Assembly (NCBI RefSeq): GCF_005145045.1
Contig: NZ_CP039691.1
Coordinates: 1,128,001 to 1,192,000 of the forward strand
Source of the DNA: Agrobacterium larrymoorei
GTDB lineage: Bacteria > Pseudomonadota > Alphaproteobacteria > Rhizobiales > Rhizobiaceae
Length of the DNA stretch: 64,000 nt
Direction: 5' to 3'
In this document: one piece after another, positions 16,148-26,899 of the stretch
Numbering within the stretch: position 1 is the first letter of the stretch
Layout: each line of letters begins with the position of its first letter
The notes under the pieces: model-generated
Database searches by the model: none
What the model was told of the DNA's origin: nothing
The model's input: only the letters and a program-made list of their open reading frames with translations
Position numbers and translations under genes: made by a program

Positions 16148-17083
16148 TTAGAGCGATACTCTCCCCGCCCAATCCGCAAAATCCGCCGCCGGTTTTTCCC
16201 AGCCAATCTCGTTCAACGTCTCATGGCGCATGCCCGGATAAATCGTGTCTTTCACGTCGGTAAAACCCGCTTCACGAAGACGCCCGGCAAGCCAGCGAAT
16301 TTCCTTGCCGTCATTCGTCGCGGCGTCCTCATCTCCGCTGACAAGCAGGATCGGCAAATTCTTCGGCAAACGACCCAAGAGTTTCGGCCCGCGATAGGAC
16401 ATTTCGAACACGTCCTGCCAGAGAGAAACGCTGGCCTCGAACTGGCATAGCGGATCGTTCACGTAAGCGTCCACCGCTTCCCTGTCATGGCTCAGCCAAT
16501 CCGCCGTGGTGCGTTTTTCCGGCATCTTTCCGTTCCAGATGCGGAAGGTGGCCTTGGGCAGAATGCCGCTCGGCACGTCGGAGCCCTTCAGCATTTTTTC
16601 GATGCGCAGCACGGCCTGACCGATCCTGCCCATCACGCCGCAATTGAAGTTGGAATTCCAGATGGACAGCGCATCGAAGCGTTCGGGGTGGCTGACGGCG
16701 GTGTTGAGCGCGATGAGGCCGCCCATGGAGTGGCCGAAGAGGATGACGGGCAGGGCGGGGTGGCGTGTTGCGATGAGGTCGCGCATCGCCATCACGTCTT
16801 GGATGACCTTATAGAACCCGTCCTTCCAGGCGAAGCGGCCAATCGGCGCGTCGTCGGCCTTCGTGCGTCCATGGCCGCGATGGTCATGCGCATAAACCTC
16901 GAAGCCGTGATTTGCCATAAAATCCGCAAAACGGCGGTAGCGCCCGGCATGCTCAACCAACCCGTGGCAGATCAGCAGAGCGCCGCGTGCCTCCCCGCGT
17001 GCGGGCTCATGCCGGTAGGCCAGCGATGCGCCGGAGGGGCTTTCCAGCCGGTGGATTTCGCCAAACATCAGATCGTCGTTCAT
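16148..17083 (-). CDS. Alpha/beta hydrolase, lysophospholipase/monoacylglycerol lipase-like (PldB type)
   Basis: 311 aa. The oxyanion segment LICHGLVEHAGRYRRFA, the nucleophile elbow FGHSMGG with Ser119, and an acid/His pair near VSGDEDAATNDG and GMRHETLNE fit the Hydrolase_4 (serine aminopeptidase S33-like) family. It would cleave acyl chains from lysolipids or monoacylglycerols in the cytoplasm; no signal peptide is seen. GGGAGAG lies 3-4 nt before the ATG at 17083. Divergent from ettA, with 116 bp between them. Substrate specificity is inferred from the family only. Confidence 0.9.
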   Translation of the reverse strand: MNDDLMFGEIHRLESPSGASLAYRHEPARGEARGALLICHGLVEHAGRYRRFADFMANHGFEVYAHDHRGHGRTKADDAPIGRFAWKDGFYKVIQDVMAMRDLIATRHPALPVILFGHSMGGLIALNTAVSHPERFDALSIWNSNFNCGVMGRIGQAVLRIEKMLKGSDVPSGILPKATFRIWNGKMPEKRTTADWLSHDREAVDAYVNDPLCQFEASVSLWQDVFEMSYRGPKLLGRLPKNLPILLVSGDEDAATNDGKEIRWLAGRLREAGFTDVKDTIYPGMRHETLNEIGWEKPAADFADWAGRVSL

Positions 17084-17199
17084 CGTCTCTCCCGGCAGCT
17101 AATTATAGGCTGAGAGGTTGCCCCACAGCCCCGTTTACCTTACATAGCGGCAAATTTCCCAATTCGCATTTTCCAATCCGACGTGGAGCATTCGCTACA

Positions 17200-18849
17200 A
17201 TGGCACGCCAATTCATCTATCACATGTCCGGGCTGAACAAGTCCTATGGCGCGAAGAAGATTCTCGAGAACGTTAACCTCTCCTTCTACCCCGATGCCAA
17301 GATCGGTATTCTCGGCCCCAACGGCGCGGGTAAGTCCACCGTTCTGCGCATCATCGCCGGTCAGGACAAGGAATTCACCGGTGAAGCTTGGCTGGCCGAA
17401 GGTGCTACCGTTGGCTATCTGGAGCAGGAACCGCATCTGGACCCGGCCAAGACCGCCTTCGAAAACGTCATGGTTGGCGTTGCCGACAAGCAGGCCGTTC
17501 TCGACCGTTACAACGAACTGATGATGAACTATTCCGACGAGACCGCCGATGAAGGCGCGAAGCTCCAGGACATCATCGACAGCCAGAACCTCTGGGATCT
17601 GGAACAGCAGGTCGAAATGGCGATGGAAGCCCTGCGCTGCCCGCCGAAGGATGCGGACGTCACCGTTCTCTCCGGTGGTGAGCGCCGCCGCATCGCGCTG
17701 TGCCGTCTGCTTCTGTCGCAGCCGGACCTGCTGCTGCTCGACGAACCGACCAACCATCTCGACGCGGAAACCATCGCATGGCTTGAAAAGCACCTTCGCG
17801 ATTACCCCGGCGCCGTGATGATGATTACCCACGACCGCTACTTCCTCGACAACGTGACCGGCTGGATTCTCGAGCTCGACCGCGGTCGCGGCATTCCTTA
17901 CGAGGGCAACTATTCCGCATATCTGACCGCCAAGGCCAAGCGTATGCAGCAGGAAGCCCGCGAAGAAGCCGGTCGCCAGAAGTCGCTTTCGCGCGAACAG
18001 GAATGGATTGCCTCCAGCCCGAAGGCCCGTCAGGCCAAGTCGAAGGCCCGTATCAAGGCTTACGAACAGCTGGTAGATGCCGCAGAAAACATCCGTCCGG
18101 GCGATGCGCAGATTATCATTCCGGTGTCCGAGCGTCTGGGTCAGGTCGTCATCGAACTCGAAGGCATCAACAAGGGCTTCGAAGGCCGTACGCTGATCAA
18201 CGATCTGTCGATCAAGCTGCCACCGGGCGGCATCGTCGGCATCATCGGCCCGAACGGTGCCGGTAAGTCCACTTTGTTCAAGATGATCACGGGTCAGGAA
18301 AAGCCGGATGCGGGCTCCATCCGCGTCGGTGAGACGGTTCACCTTGGCTATGTCGACCAGAGCCGCGATGCGCTGGATGCCGAAAAGACCGTGTGGGAAG
18401 AAATCTCCGGCGGCGCTGAAGTCATCAAGCTCGGCAAGTTCGACATGAACAGCCGCGCTTACTGCGGCGCGTTCAACTTCAAGGGCGGCGATCAGCAGCA
18501 GAAGGTCGGCAATCTCTCCGGTGGTCAGCGTAACCGCGTCCACTTGGCCAAGATGCTGAAGGCGGGCGGCAACGTTCTCCTCCTCGACGAACCGACCAAC
18601 GACCTCGATACCGAAACGCTGGGTGCTCTGGAAAGCGCGCTCGAAGCCTTCGCCGGTTGCGCCATCATCATCAGCCACGATCGCATGTTCCTCGACCGTC
18701 TGGCCACCCACATCCTCGCCTTCGAAGGTGATGGCCATGTGGAATGGTTCGAAGGCAACTTCGAAGACTACGAACAGGACAAGATCCGCCGCCTCGGCCC
18801 GGATGCGCTGAACCCCGGCAGCCAGGCTTATAAGCGCCTGACGCGCTGA
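17200..18849 (+). CDS. ettA: Energy-dependent translational throttle protein EttA (ABC-F)
   Basis: 549 aa. The ATG at 17200 gives the family start MARQFIYHMSGLNKSYGAKK; the frame is open 213 nt further upstream but that part is non-coding. Two ABC cassettes: Walker A GPNGAGKST at 39-47 and again near 349, signatures LSGGERRR and LSGGQRNR, Walker B DEPTNHLDA and DEPTNDLD, joined by the ABC-F linker (KARQAKSKARIKAYEQL). No membrane segments. EttA binds the ribosomal E site and gates the first elongation steps by ATP/ADP ratio. Single gene with its own terminator. Confidence 0.96.
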   Translation: MARQFIYHMSGLNKSYGAKKILENVNLSFYPDAKIGILGPNGAGKSTVLRIIAGQDKEFTGEAWLAEGATVGYLEQEPHLDPAKTAFENVMVGVADKQAVLDRYNELMMNYSDETADEGAKLQDIIDSQNLWDLEQQVEMAMEALRCPPKDADVTVLSGGERRRIALCRLLLSQPDLLLLDEPTNHLDAETIAWLEKHLRDYPGAVMMITHDRYFLDNVTGWILELDRGRGIPYEGNYSAYLTAKAKRMQQEAREEAGRQKSLSREQEWIASSPKARQAKSKARIKAYEQLVDAAENIRPGDAQIIIPVSERLGQVVIELEGINKGFEGRTLINDLSIKLPPGGIVGIIGPNGAGKSTLFKMITGQEKPDAGSIRVGETVHLGYVDQSRDALDAEKTVWEEISGGAEVIKLGKFDMNSRAYCGAFNFKGGDQQQKVGNLSGGQRNRVHLAKMLKAGGNVLLLDEPTNDLDTETLGALESALEAFAGCAIIISHDRMFLDRLATHILAFEGDGHVEWFEGNFEDYEQDKIRRLGPDALNPGSQAYKRLTR

Positions 18850-18878
18850 TTGCTCGTAAAACAGGCATAATGCATAAA

Positions 18879-18911
18879 GCCGCCGCCCATATTTTGGGTG
18901 GCGGCTTTTTG
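18879..18911 (+). terminator. Rho-independent terminator after ettA
   Basis: GCCGCCGCCCA / TGGGTGGCGGC hairpin (one wobble) followed by TTTTTG. Confidence 0.88.
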
Positions 18912-19020
18912 TTTGTGCACTCTTTATTTGATTTTTACTTTTGATTATTATCAAATGGTGCGGCAAGTCGCCATTTATACTTGTTTTTCAGTATTCCTTA
19001 ACATGATTGGCTCCTAATAA

Positions 19021-21387
<2,367 letters not shown>

Positions 21388-21405
21388 GCGAACATCGTTC
21401 AGAAC

Positions 21406-21440
21406 GAAAAAGAGGCGGGCATGTCCTGCCTCTTTTTCGT
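21406..21440 (+). terminator. Terminator after the chemoreceptor gene
   Basis: AAAAAGAGGCGGG / CCTGCCTCTTTTT hairpin with a 5-nt loop; the A/T flanks allow use in both directions. Confidence 0.85.
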
Positions 21441-21492
21441 GGATGCCTGTGCCAACAGCCACCAACCGCTCTTGCAGCGAGATTCAAAAGCG

Positions 21493-21510
21493 TATAAAGA
21501 TATCTTTATA
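21493..21510. promoter_or_regulatory. 18-bp palindromic operator, SahR-type
   Basis: TATAAAGATATCTTTATA is a perfect palindrome 26 bp before the start of the ArsR-methyltransferase gene. A TTGCAG at 21472 could be the -35, with the -10 inside the left half, so bound repressor would block transcription of this gene and metF. It matches my recollection of SahR-type sites in Rhizobiales. Confidence 0.7.
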
Positions 21511-21535
21511 TGTTGATTGGATTGAGGTGGAAGCC

Positions 21536-22549
21536 TTGGCGCTTGGGTTGGATAATCTGGTAGATCTGTTGAAGGCGGCGGGAGAGCCGACGCGCTTTCG
21601 TTTGCTTGCGCTTCTTTCTGCTGGCGATCTGACCGTGACCGATCTGACGGAAATCCTCGGTCAGTCGCAGCCGCGCATCTCGCGCCACCTCAAGCTTCTG
21701 GCGGAAGAGGATTTGATCGACCGTTATCAGGAAGGTGCTTGGGCATACTTCCGTTTGAAGCTGGATGGCAAGTCTGCCGAGCTGGTAAAACAGCTTCTTT
21801 CCATCGCGTCCCCTTCAGATGCGGTTCTGGCGCGTGATAGCGAGCGTCTTGCAAGCGTCAAGCGCGTTCGGGCGGCCCGTGCGCAGGAGTATTTCAGCCG
21901 CAATGCTTCTGCCTGGGATGAGCTTCGCCGTCTACATGTCAGCGATGAAGCTGTCGAAGCGGCGCTTCTGAAGCTCATTGGCACGACGCCAGTCAATTCG
22001 ATGCTCGATCTCGGCACGGGGACGGGCCGTATTCTGCAGTTGCTGAGCGGCATCTATCGCCGCGCCATCGGTATCGATGCCAGCCGTGACATGCTGGCGG
22101 TGGCGCGGTCCAATCTGGACAGGGCAGGGGTTGCACACGCCTCCGTGCGCCATGGCGATATTCTGAACCTTCCGCTGGAAGGTCAGGATTTCGATCTCGT
22201 CGTCGTGCATCAGGTTCTGCATTTTCTCGACCACCCGGAAATGGCCATTGCCGAGGCTGCGCGCATGTTGCGCCCGAATGGCCGTCTGGTCGTCATCGAT
22301 CTTGCGCCGCACTCGCTGGAATATCTGCGGGAAGAGCATGCGCATGTTCGCCTCGGGTTTTCCCATCAGACAATGGAAGAATGGCTGAAGAAGGCCGGGC
22401 TCTCGCCGGAGAAGTCTCAGGACCTGCATTCGGGCAAGGCTTCCGCTCAATCGCTTGACGTAACAATTTGGGTCGCACGCGATCCGCGACTGCTGATTGC
22501 CGGAGATACATCGGCAGAGGCTCCGCTTCTTTCCGCCGGGAGGGCATGA
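21536..22549 (+). CDS. ArsR-family regulator fused to a SAM-dependent methyltransferase domain (SahR-like)
   Basis: About 337 aa. The start is probably TTG 21536, 5 nt after GAGGTGG; GTG 21527 is an alternative. N-terminal ArsR winged helix (about 10-85: AAGEPTRFRLLALLSAGDL, GQSQPRISRHLKLLAEEDLI), then a class I methyltransferase domain with motif I LDLGTGTGRILQL near residue 157. In Proteobacteria, SahR regulators sense S-adenosylhomocysteine and repress methionine-cycle genes. The metF gene begins 1 nt after its stop and a perfect palindrome lies in its promoter, so it is likely an autoregulated repressor of metF. The methyltransferase domain may be the SAH/SAM sensor rather than an enzyme; this is inference. 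Confidence 0.85.
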   Translation: MALGLDNLVDLLKAAGEPTRFRLLALLSAGDLTVTDLTEILGQSQPRISRHLKLLAEEDLIDRYQEGAWAYFRLKLDGKSAELVKQLLSIASPSDAVLARDSERLASVKRVRAARAQEYFSRNASAWDELRRLHVSDEAVEAALLKLIGTTPVNSMLDLGTGTGRILQLLSGIYRRAIGIDASRDMLAVARSNLDRAGVAHASVRHGDILNLPLEGQDFDLVVVHQVLHFLDHPEMAIAEAARMLRPNGRLVVIDLAPHSLEYLREEHAHVRLGFSHQTMEEWLKKAGLSPEKSQDLHSGKASAQSLDVTIWVARDPRLLIAGDTSAEAPLLSAGRA

Positions 22550-22550
22550 T

Positions 22551-23447
22551 ATGACCAATAAAGACACCGACCGCCACCCTTCTGGCGATTTCAAACTTTC
22601 CTTCGAGTTCTTCCCGCCGAAAAGCCCAGACATGGATGTGCAGCTTTGGGAAACGGTGGAAGAGCTTTCCCGCTGGAACCCGGATTTCGTTTCCGTCACC
22701 TACGGCGCTGGCGGCACCACCAAGGCGCCGACGCTGGAAGCGGTGCGCCGGATGATTTCGGTCGCCGGTCTTGCCACCGCATCTCACCTGACCTGCGTGG
22801 ATGCCAGCAAGCGTGAAGTTCATGAGGTCGTAGACGAGTTCCGTGAGATCGGCGTGACGCATTTCGTGGCACTTCGCGGCGATCCCTCCACGGGCATCGG
22901 CACGGCTTACAAGCCGCATCCTGAAGGCTATGAGAACGCCGCAGCCCTTGTGCGTGGTCTGCGAGAGCGTGGCGATTTCGAAATCTCCGTATCAGCCTAT
23001 CCTGAAAAGCACCCGGAGAGCGAAAGCGACGCGGTGGATATCGAAATGCTGAAGCTGAAGGCGGATGCTGGCGCAACCCGCGCCCTGACGCAGTTCTTCT
23101 TCGATAATGATGTGTTCGAGCGCTACATGGAGCGCGTGACAAAAGCTGGTATCAAAATACCGGTCGTGCCGGGCATCATGCCGATCCAGAACCTCACGCA
23201 GCTGAAGCGCTTTGCGGGCCGCTGCGGCACCACCATTCCGTCGTTTCTGGATGATCGCTTCGCCGGTTATGACGACAATCCGGCAGAGCGTGCCAAGGTC
23301 GCCGCCGATGTGGCGGCGGAGCAGATTTTCGACCTGCAGCGCCGCGGCGTTAACGAATTTCATCTCTACACGATGAACCGCGCGCCTCTGGTCAATGCGG
23401 TTCTGGAGAATGTCGGCTTTCGCCCGGCGCGGAAATCCGCAGCGTAA
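22551..23447 (+). CDS. metF: 5,10-methylenetetrahydrofolate reductase
   Basis: 298 aa, the usual bacterial MetF length. FAD TIM-barrel motifs: FEFFPPK with the catalytic Glu near residue 17, VTYGAGGTT, HLTCVDASKREV, FVALRGDP and TRALTQFFFDND. It reduces methylene-THF to methyl-THF, which feeds methionine synthase. ATG 22551 follows GGGAGG by 6 nt and lies 1 nt after the stop of the SahR-like gene, so the two form an operon controlled by the palindrome at 21493. A perfect terminator follows. Confidence 0.95.
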   Translation: MTNKDTDRHPSGDFKLSFEFFPPKSPDMDVQLWETVEELSRWNPDFVSVTYGAGGTTKAPTLEAVRRMISVAGLATASHLTCVDASKREVHEVVDEFREIGVTHFVALRGDPSTGIGTAYKPHPEGYENAAALVRGLRERGDFEISVSAYPEKHPESESDAVDIEMLKLKADAGATRALTQFFFDNDVFERYMERVTKAGIKIPVVPGIMPIQNLTQLKRFAGRCGTTIPSFLDDRFAGYDDNPAERAKVAADVAAEQIFDLQRRGVNEFHLYTMNRAPLVNAVLENVGFRPARKSAA

Positions 23448-23470
23448 AGCCAACACCAATCTTCAAAATG

Positions 23471-23504
23471 AAAAAAGCGCAGGTACCAAAACCTGCGCTT
23501 TTTT
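23471..23504 (+). terminator. Terminator after metF
   Basis: AAAAAAGCGCAGGT / ACCTGCGCTTTTTT-type perfect hairpin, bidirectional in appearance. Confidence 0.9.
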
Positions 23505-23558
23505 AATGGCTTATGTGGATCAACTTAGCGGTATGCGTCCTAAACCCCAACGTCCGCG

Positions 23559-23636
23559 TTAGATGAAAAGCATCACCCCGACGAACGCAAACGCCACACC
23601 GACTGCTAAGGCATTAAGAGAATTTGTAAGTCCCAT
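23559..23636 (-). CDS. 25-residue single-pass membrane peptide (small ORF)
   Basis: Found by reading the 365-bp gap between metF and the MltB gene on the - strand. The peptide starts MGLTNSLNALAVGVAFAFVG and ends in VMLFI; apart from the first nine residues it is one hydrophobic helix. AAGGAGGCAGAGC lies immediately upstream of the ATG, one of the best Shine-Dalgarno matches in the window, which favours real translation. Function unknown; too short for ordinary gene calling. The rest of this gap holds the two flanking terminators and nothing else recognised. Confidence 0.6.
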   Translation of the reverse strand: MGLTNSLNALAVGVAFAFVGVMLFI

Positions 23637-23804
23637 GCTCTGCCTCCTTTTCGTTGACATCAACCATTATGACCGTTTTGTGTCTTTTGAAAAGCGGTTT
23701 TTATGATGCGCTGCACACCGATTAGGCTCAATCTGGATGAAATTGCGGCACCAATCCTTTGAAAAACAACTTATATTACAGGGTGAAAAAATCGTTATTC
23801 GGAC

Positions 23805-23845
23805 CGTAAAAAAAGTAAATGGCCGGGCGTTTGCCCGGCCATTTC
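23805..23845 (-). terminator. Terminator of the MltB gene
   Basis: Perfect AAATGGCCGGGC / GCCCGGCCATTT hairpin; reading the - strand it is followed by ACTTTTTTTAC. Confidence 0.85.
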
Positions 23846-23871
23846 AGCGTGTTTATTTGGATGCGTAACGA

Positions 23872-25098
23872 TCAAAGCTTGTCGAGCAGCTCGCGTGTCG
23901 GCCAGCCATCGGCGGGCAGGCCAAGGCGCTGCTGTTCTCGCTGAACGGCGATGCGCGTGCCGGAGCCGAGAATGCCATCGATCTTACCGACATCATGCGT
24001 CTTGGCGTCCAGCTTGGTCTGCAATTCCTTCATCGCCGCATCGTCCAGGCCCGGATCTGGGTTGCCCTTGTTATAGACCGGCGCACCCATCAGCCGTGTC
24101 GCGAAGTAGGCGGCAGACGTGGTGTAGATGAAGGATTGGTTCCATTCCAGATAGATGTTGAAGTTCGGATAGGTCAGGAAGGTCGGTCCCTTGCGACCCT
24201 GCGGCATGATGAGTGCGGCGGGGAGGTTGGCAAACTTCTTGTCGCCATCGCGCGGGGTGACGCCGAGGTTGAACCATTCGCCCGCCGTCAGTGTGCCGCC
24301 GAGGCCGGATTTTTCCCAAGGCAGGTTCTCAGGCACCGAGACTTCTTGAATCCAGGGTTCGCCCTTCTTGAAGCCGAGATGCTGGATGAACTTGGCAGCC
24401 GTCAGGATCGCGTCAGGGGAACTACCCTTGACGTTGATGTGGCCGTCATTATCGCCATCGACGCCGAATGCGATGATGTCCTTGGGCAGCATCTGCACCT
24501 GACCGATTTCACCGGCCCATGCGCCGGTGTTGGTGGCCGGATCGAGATCGCCATGCTGCACCATTTCCGTAAGCGCAATCAGCTGCGGGCGGAAAAGCTC
24601 TGGGCGGCGGCAGTCATGCGACAGCGTTACCAGCGCGTTGCGCGTATTGAAATCGCCCTGAACGGCGCCGAAATCGGTTTCCATGGCCCAGAATGCGGCG
24701 ATGACGCCGGCGGGGACGCCGAACTCGTCTTCGGCGCGCTTGAAGGTGGAAGCGTATTCCTGAAGCTTCTTGCGGCCCATATCCAGGCGGCCCTGGCTGA
24801 CGGTGCGCTGGGAAAATTCGAGGAAGGTCTGGCGGAACACGCCCTGAGCGCGGTCACGCGACAGCACCTTCTGGTCGATCTGCGCGCCAGCCAGCGCCTT
24901 GTCCACGGCCTCTGCGGGCACGCCCTTGGAGATGGCCTCGTCCTTCACGCCCTTCAAAAATGCCGAGAGATCGCCGCCGCAGGCAACCTGCTTCGGATCA
25001 TCCGGCGAAACGGTTGGGGTGACGGCAAGCGCAGAGCCGCAAGACAGTGTGAAGAGCGTGGCAGCAAGCGCGAGGCTGCGTTGCGAAAAGCTGAGCAT
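23872..25098 (-). CDS. Lytic murein transglycosylase, MltB family
   Basis: 408 aa. Signal peptide (residues 1-25, ends GSALA), SLT_2/MltB catalytic domain (about 40-330) with catalytic Glu140 in AAFWAMETDFGAVQG and GEIGQVQMLPKD, then a C-terminal peptidoglycan-binding domain (about 345-408, VGKIDGILGSGTRIAVQREQ). It cleaves the MurNAc-GlcNAc bond to 1,6-anhydro ends in the periplasm. No lipobox, so it is a soluble member as is usual in alphaproteobacteria. A - strand gene with its own terminator. Confidence 0.93.
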   Translation of the reverse strand: MLSFSQRSLALAATLFTLSCGSALAVTPTVSPDDPKQVACGGDLSAFLKGVKDEAISKGVPAEAVDKALAGAQIDQKVLSRDRAQGVFRQTFLEFSQRTVSQGRLDMGRKKLQEYASTFKRAEDEFGVPAGVIAAFWAMETDFGAVQGDFNTRNALVTLSHDCRRPELFRPQLIALTEMVQHGDLDPATNTGAWAGEIGQVQMLPKDIIAFGVDGDNDGHINVKGSSPDAILTAAKFIQHLGFKKGEPWIQEVSVPENLPWEKSGLGGTLTAGEWFNLGVTPRDGDKKFANLPAALIMPQGRKGPTFLTYPNFNIYLEWNQSFIYTTSAAYFATRLMGAPVYNKGNPDPGLDDAAMKELQTKLDAKTHDVGKIDGILGSGTRIAVQREQQRLGLPADGWPTRELLDKL

Positions 25099-25263
25099 CG
25101 GAATTCCTCAATGTGCGATTTGCCCCATTCGTTTCCCTAGCCTTTGTGGCGGAAGCGTGGGCGAGATCGTGGAAAGACGTTTCGCAAGGGTTTGGTTTCC
25201 CGACCTTTGCGATTATTTCGCTGCACATCTGCCTTTCTCAGCGGAAAAAGCAAGCCTTCTTCT

Positions 25264-26055
25264 TCAGCTACGCGCCTGAGAGGCCGCGGCAACCCATGTG
25301 CGCCAGTTTTTCTCGCTACCCGCAAACACATTGATGTCGGTCGGTGTGCTGATGCCGGGGATGACGCCGGTGCCGGTATATTGCCAGAAGGCCCATTGGC
25401 GGTCCGCGTAAATCTGCGATGGATGCGCTGCGACAGAGCGGACCCAGAAATGGTAGTTCTTGAACTGACCGACCAGATTATCGCGATGGAAATCGACGCT
25501 GGTATAGATGATCGGGCGCTTGCCGTAATAGTTCTCGATGCGGGTAAGGAAGCGCTGGATTTCGGCGCGGACCACTTCGGGCGACGGGCGCGTCTTGCAG
25601 GTGGGGGAGGCGGGGTTCCATTCCACATCCAGCACCGGCGGCAGCTTCATCGATTCCTTCGGCACGTTGCGAATGAACCAGTCTGCCTGCGCATCCGCCG
25701 GGGCGCAGAAGTAATAGAAGTGGTAGGGCGCATGCGGAACGCCTGCGGCGGCGGCACCACGCCAGTAATCATCGAAGCGGGAATCGACACGGTCGGTGCC
25801 TTCGGTTGCCTTGATGAAGGCGAAGGACACGCCGGACTCGCGTACCGTAGCCCACTCGATATCGCCATTCCACTTGGATACGTCGATGCCGTGCACCTCG
25901 TGGCGGTGAGGTGATTTCGAGCCGAAATCCTGCGGATCGTTATCCTTGAATTTCGGCCTTGCGACGGAGGCTGTTTCGAGGAAATCGTAACTGGTGGAGG
26001 TGCAGCCGCTGACGATGAGCAGGGTGGTGAGAAGAGCCGGAATGAGCCGCCGCAT
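25264..26055 (-). CDS. GH25 lysozyme-type lipoprotein
   Basis: 263 aa from ATG 26055, chosen because it starts a lipoprotein signal peptide, MRRLIPALLTTLLIVSGC, with Cys18 as the lipidated residue; longer in-frame starts add a poor N-terminus. The GH25 domain shows EVHGIDVSKWNGDIEW, FIKATEGTD, the catalytic pair in PPVLDVEWNP and the final WAFWQYTGTG strand. It is an N-acetylmuramidase cleaving the glycan backbone, placed by the lipid anchor on a membrane facing the periplasm. 165 bp upstream of the MltB gene on the same strand. Confidence 0.93.
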   Translation of the reverse strand: MRRLIPALLTTLLIVSGCTSTSYDFLETASVARPKFKDNDPQDFGSKSPHRHEVHGIDVSKWNGDIEWATVRESGVSFAFIKATEGTDRVDSRFDDYWRGAAAAGVPHAPYHFYYFCAPADAQADWFIRNVPKESMKLPPVLDVEWNPASPTCKTRPSPEVVRAEIQRFLTRIENYYGKRPIIYTSVDFHRDNLVGQFKNYHFWVRSVAAHPSQIYADRQWAFWQYTGTGVIPGISTPTDINVFAGSEKNWRTWVAAASQARS

Positions 26056-26221
26056 GATGTTCCCAGTCGATAAATGATGTCCCGCCGACGATCTTGCGCG
26101 CGAAACGCGGCGCATATCGTTAACTCCCATTTACCATAACAGGGTAAACAAGCGGTTATTGCAAGGGCTTCTTCATTTGCTCCCACCTGACTTGACGAGG
26201 CAAGAGGTTGTCGGGATTGCT

Positions 26222-26899
26222 TCAGGCCCCCTGCAACGTCAGAACCGCACGCCATGCATAGCCACGCGCAATCGGTTCGAATTCCAGGCTTGCATTGTGG
26301 CTTCCAGCCAGCGTTTCCAGAACGTAACGCATGTTTGCGCGCGGCGTGACGTGGAACTTCGTCAGCCATGCCTGAAGCATGTTGCGGAACCAGACCGGCA
26401 GATTCTCCTGCTGGCCGAAATCCACGATGTGCAGCGAGCCGCCCGGCGCAAGCGAGAGGAGGGCGCGTTCGATGGCTTTTTCCCACTCCGGGATCATCGA
26501 GACCGCATAGGAGATCATGATGCGATCGAAGCCTTCGCTGCGGCCGAATTCGCTGAGCTTGAAGGTTGTCGCATCTGATACGCGCAGCGTGGGGCGTTCA
26601 CGCTTGCCAGTAAAATTCTCGCTGGCAGTGGTCAGCATTTCGGCGGAGATATCGAGACCATAGAGTCTGGCGGAAGGAAAGTGGCGCGCTGCGAGCAGCA
26701 GATTGCGACCTGTGCCGCAGCCCACTTCCAAAAGGCTTCCGCCTTGCGGCACGTCAAGCTTCTCGATGGTCCGGTCCCGCCCGAGCAGGTAGTATTTGCG
26801 GGTGATATCGTAAATGTGTCGCTGGTGGCGATACATCTTGTCCATCAGGCCAGCGTGATGGGCATCGTTGAGGCTGACGCTGTCTCCGATGATCTTCAT
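26222..26899 (-). CDS. btaB: Betaine-lipid N-methyltransferase (BtaB)
   Basis: 225 aa class I SAM methyltransferase, motif I LLEVGCGTGRNLLLAARHFP, acidic loop GLDISAEML. The ATG at 26899 overlaps the BtaA stop (ATGA), so a longer upstream reading frame is not used. Pairing with a DUF3419 BtaA identifies it: BtaB trimethylates diacylglyceryl-homoserine to DGTS. DGTS replaces phospholipids in phosphate-starved Sinorhizobium and Agrobacterium (established for the family). Expression should follow btaA and its PHO-box-like site. Confidence 0.92.
   Translation of the reverse strand: MKIIGDSVSLNDAHHAGLMDKMYRHQRHIYDITRKYYLLGRDRTIEKLDVPQGGSLLEVGCGTGRNLLLAARHFPSARLYGLDISAEMLTTASENFTGKRERPTLRVSDATTFKLSEFGRSEGFDRIMISYAVSMIPEWEKAIERALLSLAPGGSLHIVDFGQQENLPVWFRNMLQAWLTKFHVTPRANMRYVLETLAGSHNASLEFEPIARGYAWRAVLTLQGA

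Noticed and set aside
17140..18966. 608-codon - strand open frame opposite ettA
   Set aside because: Antisense of a certain ABC-F gene; no recognisable protein.
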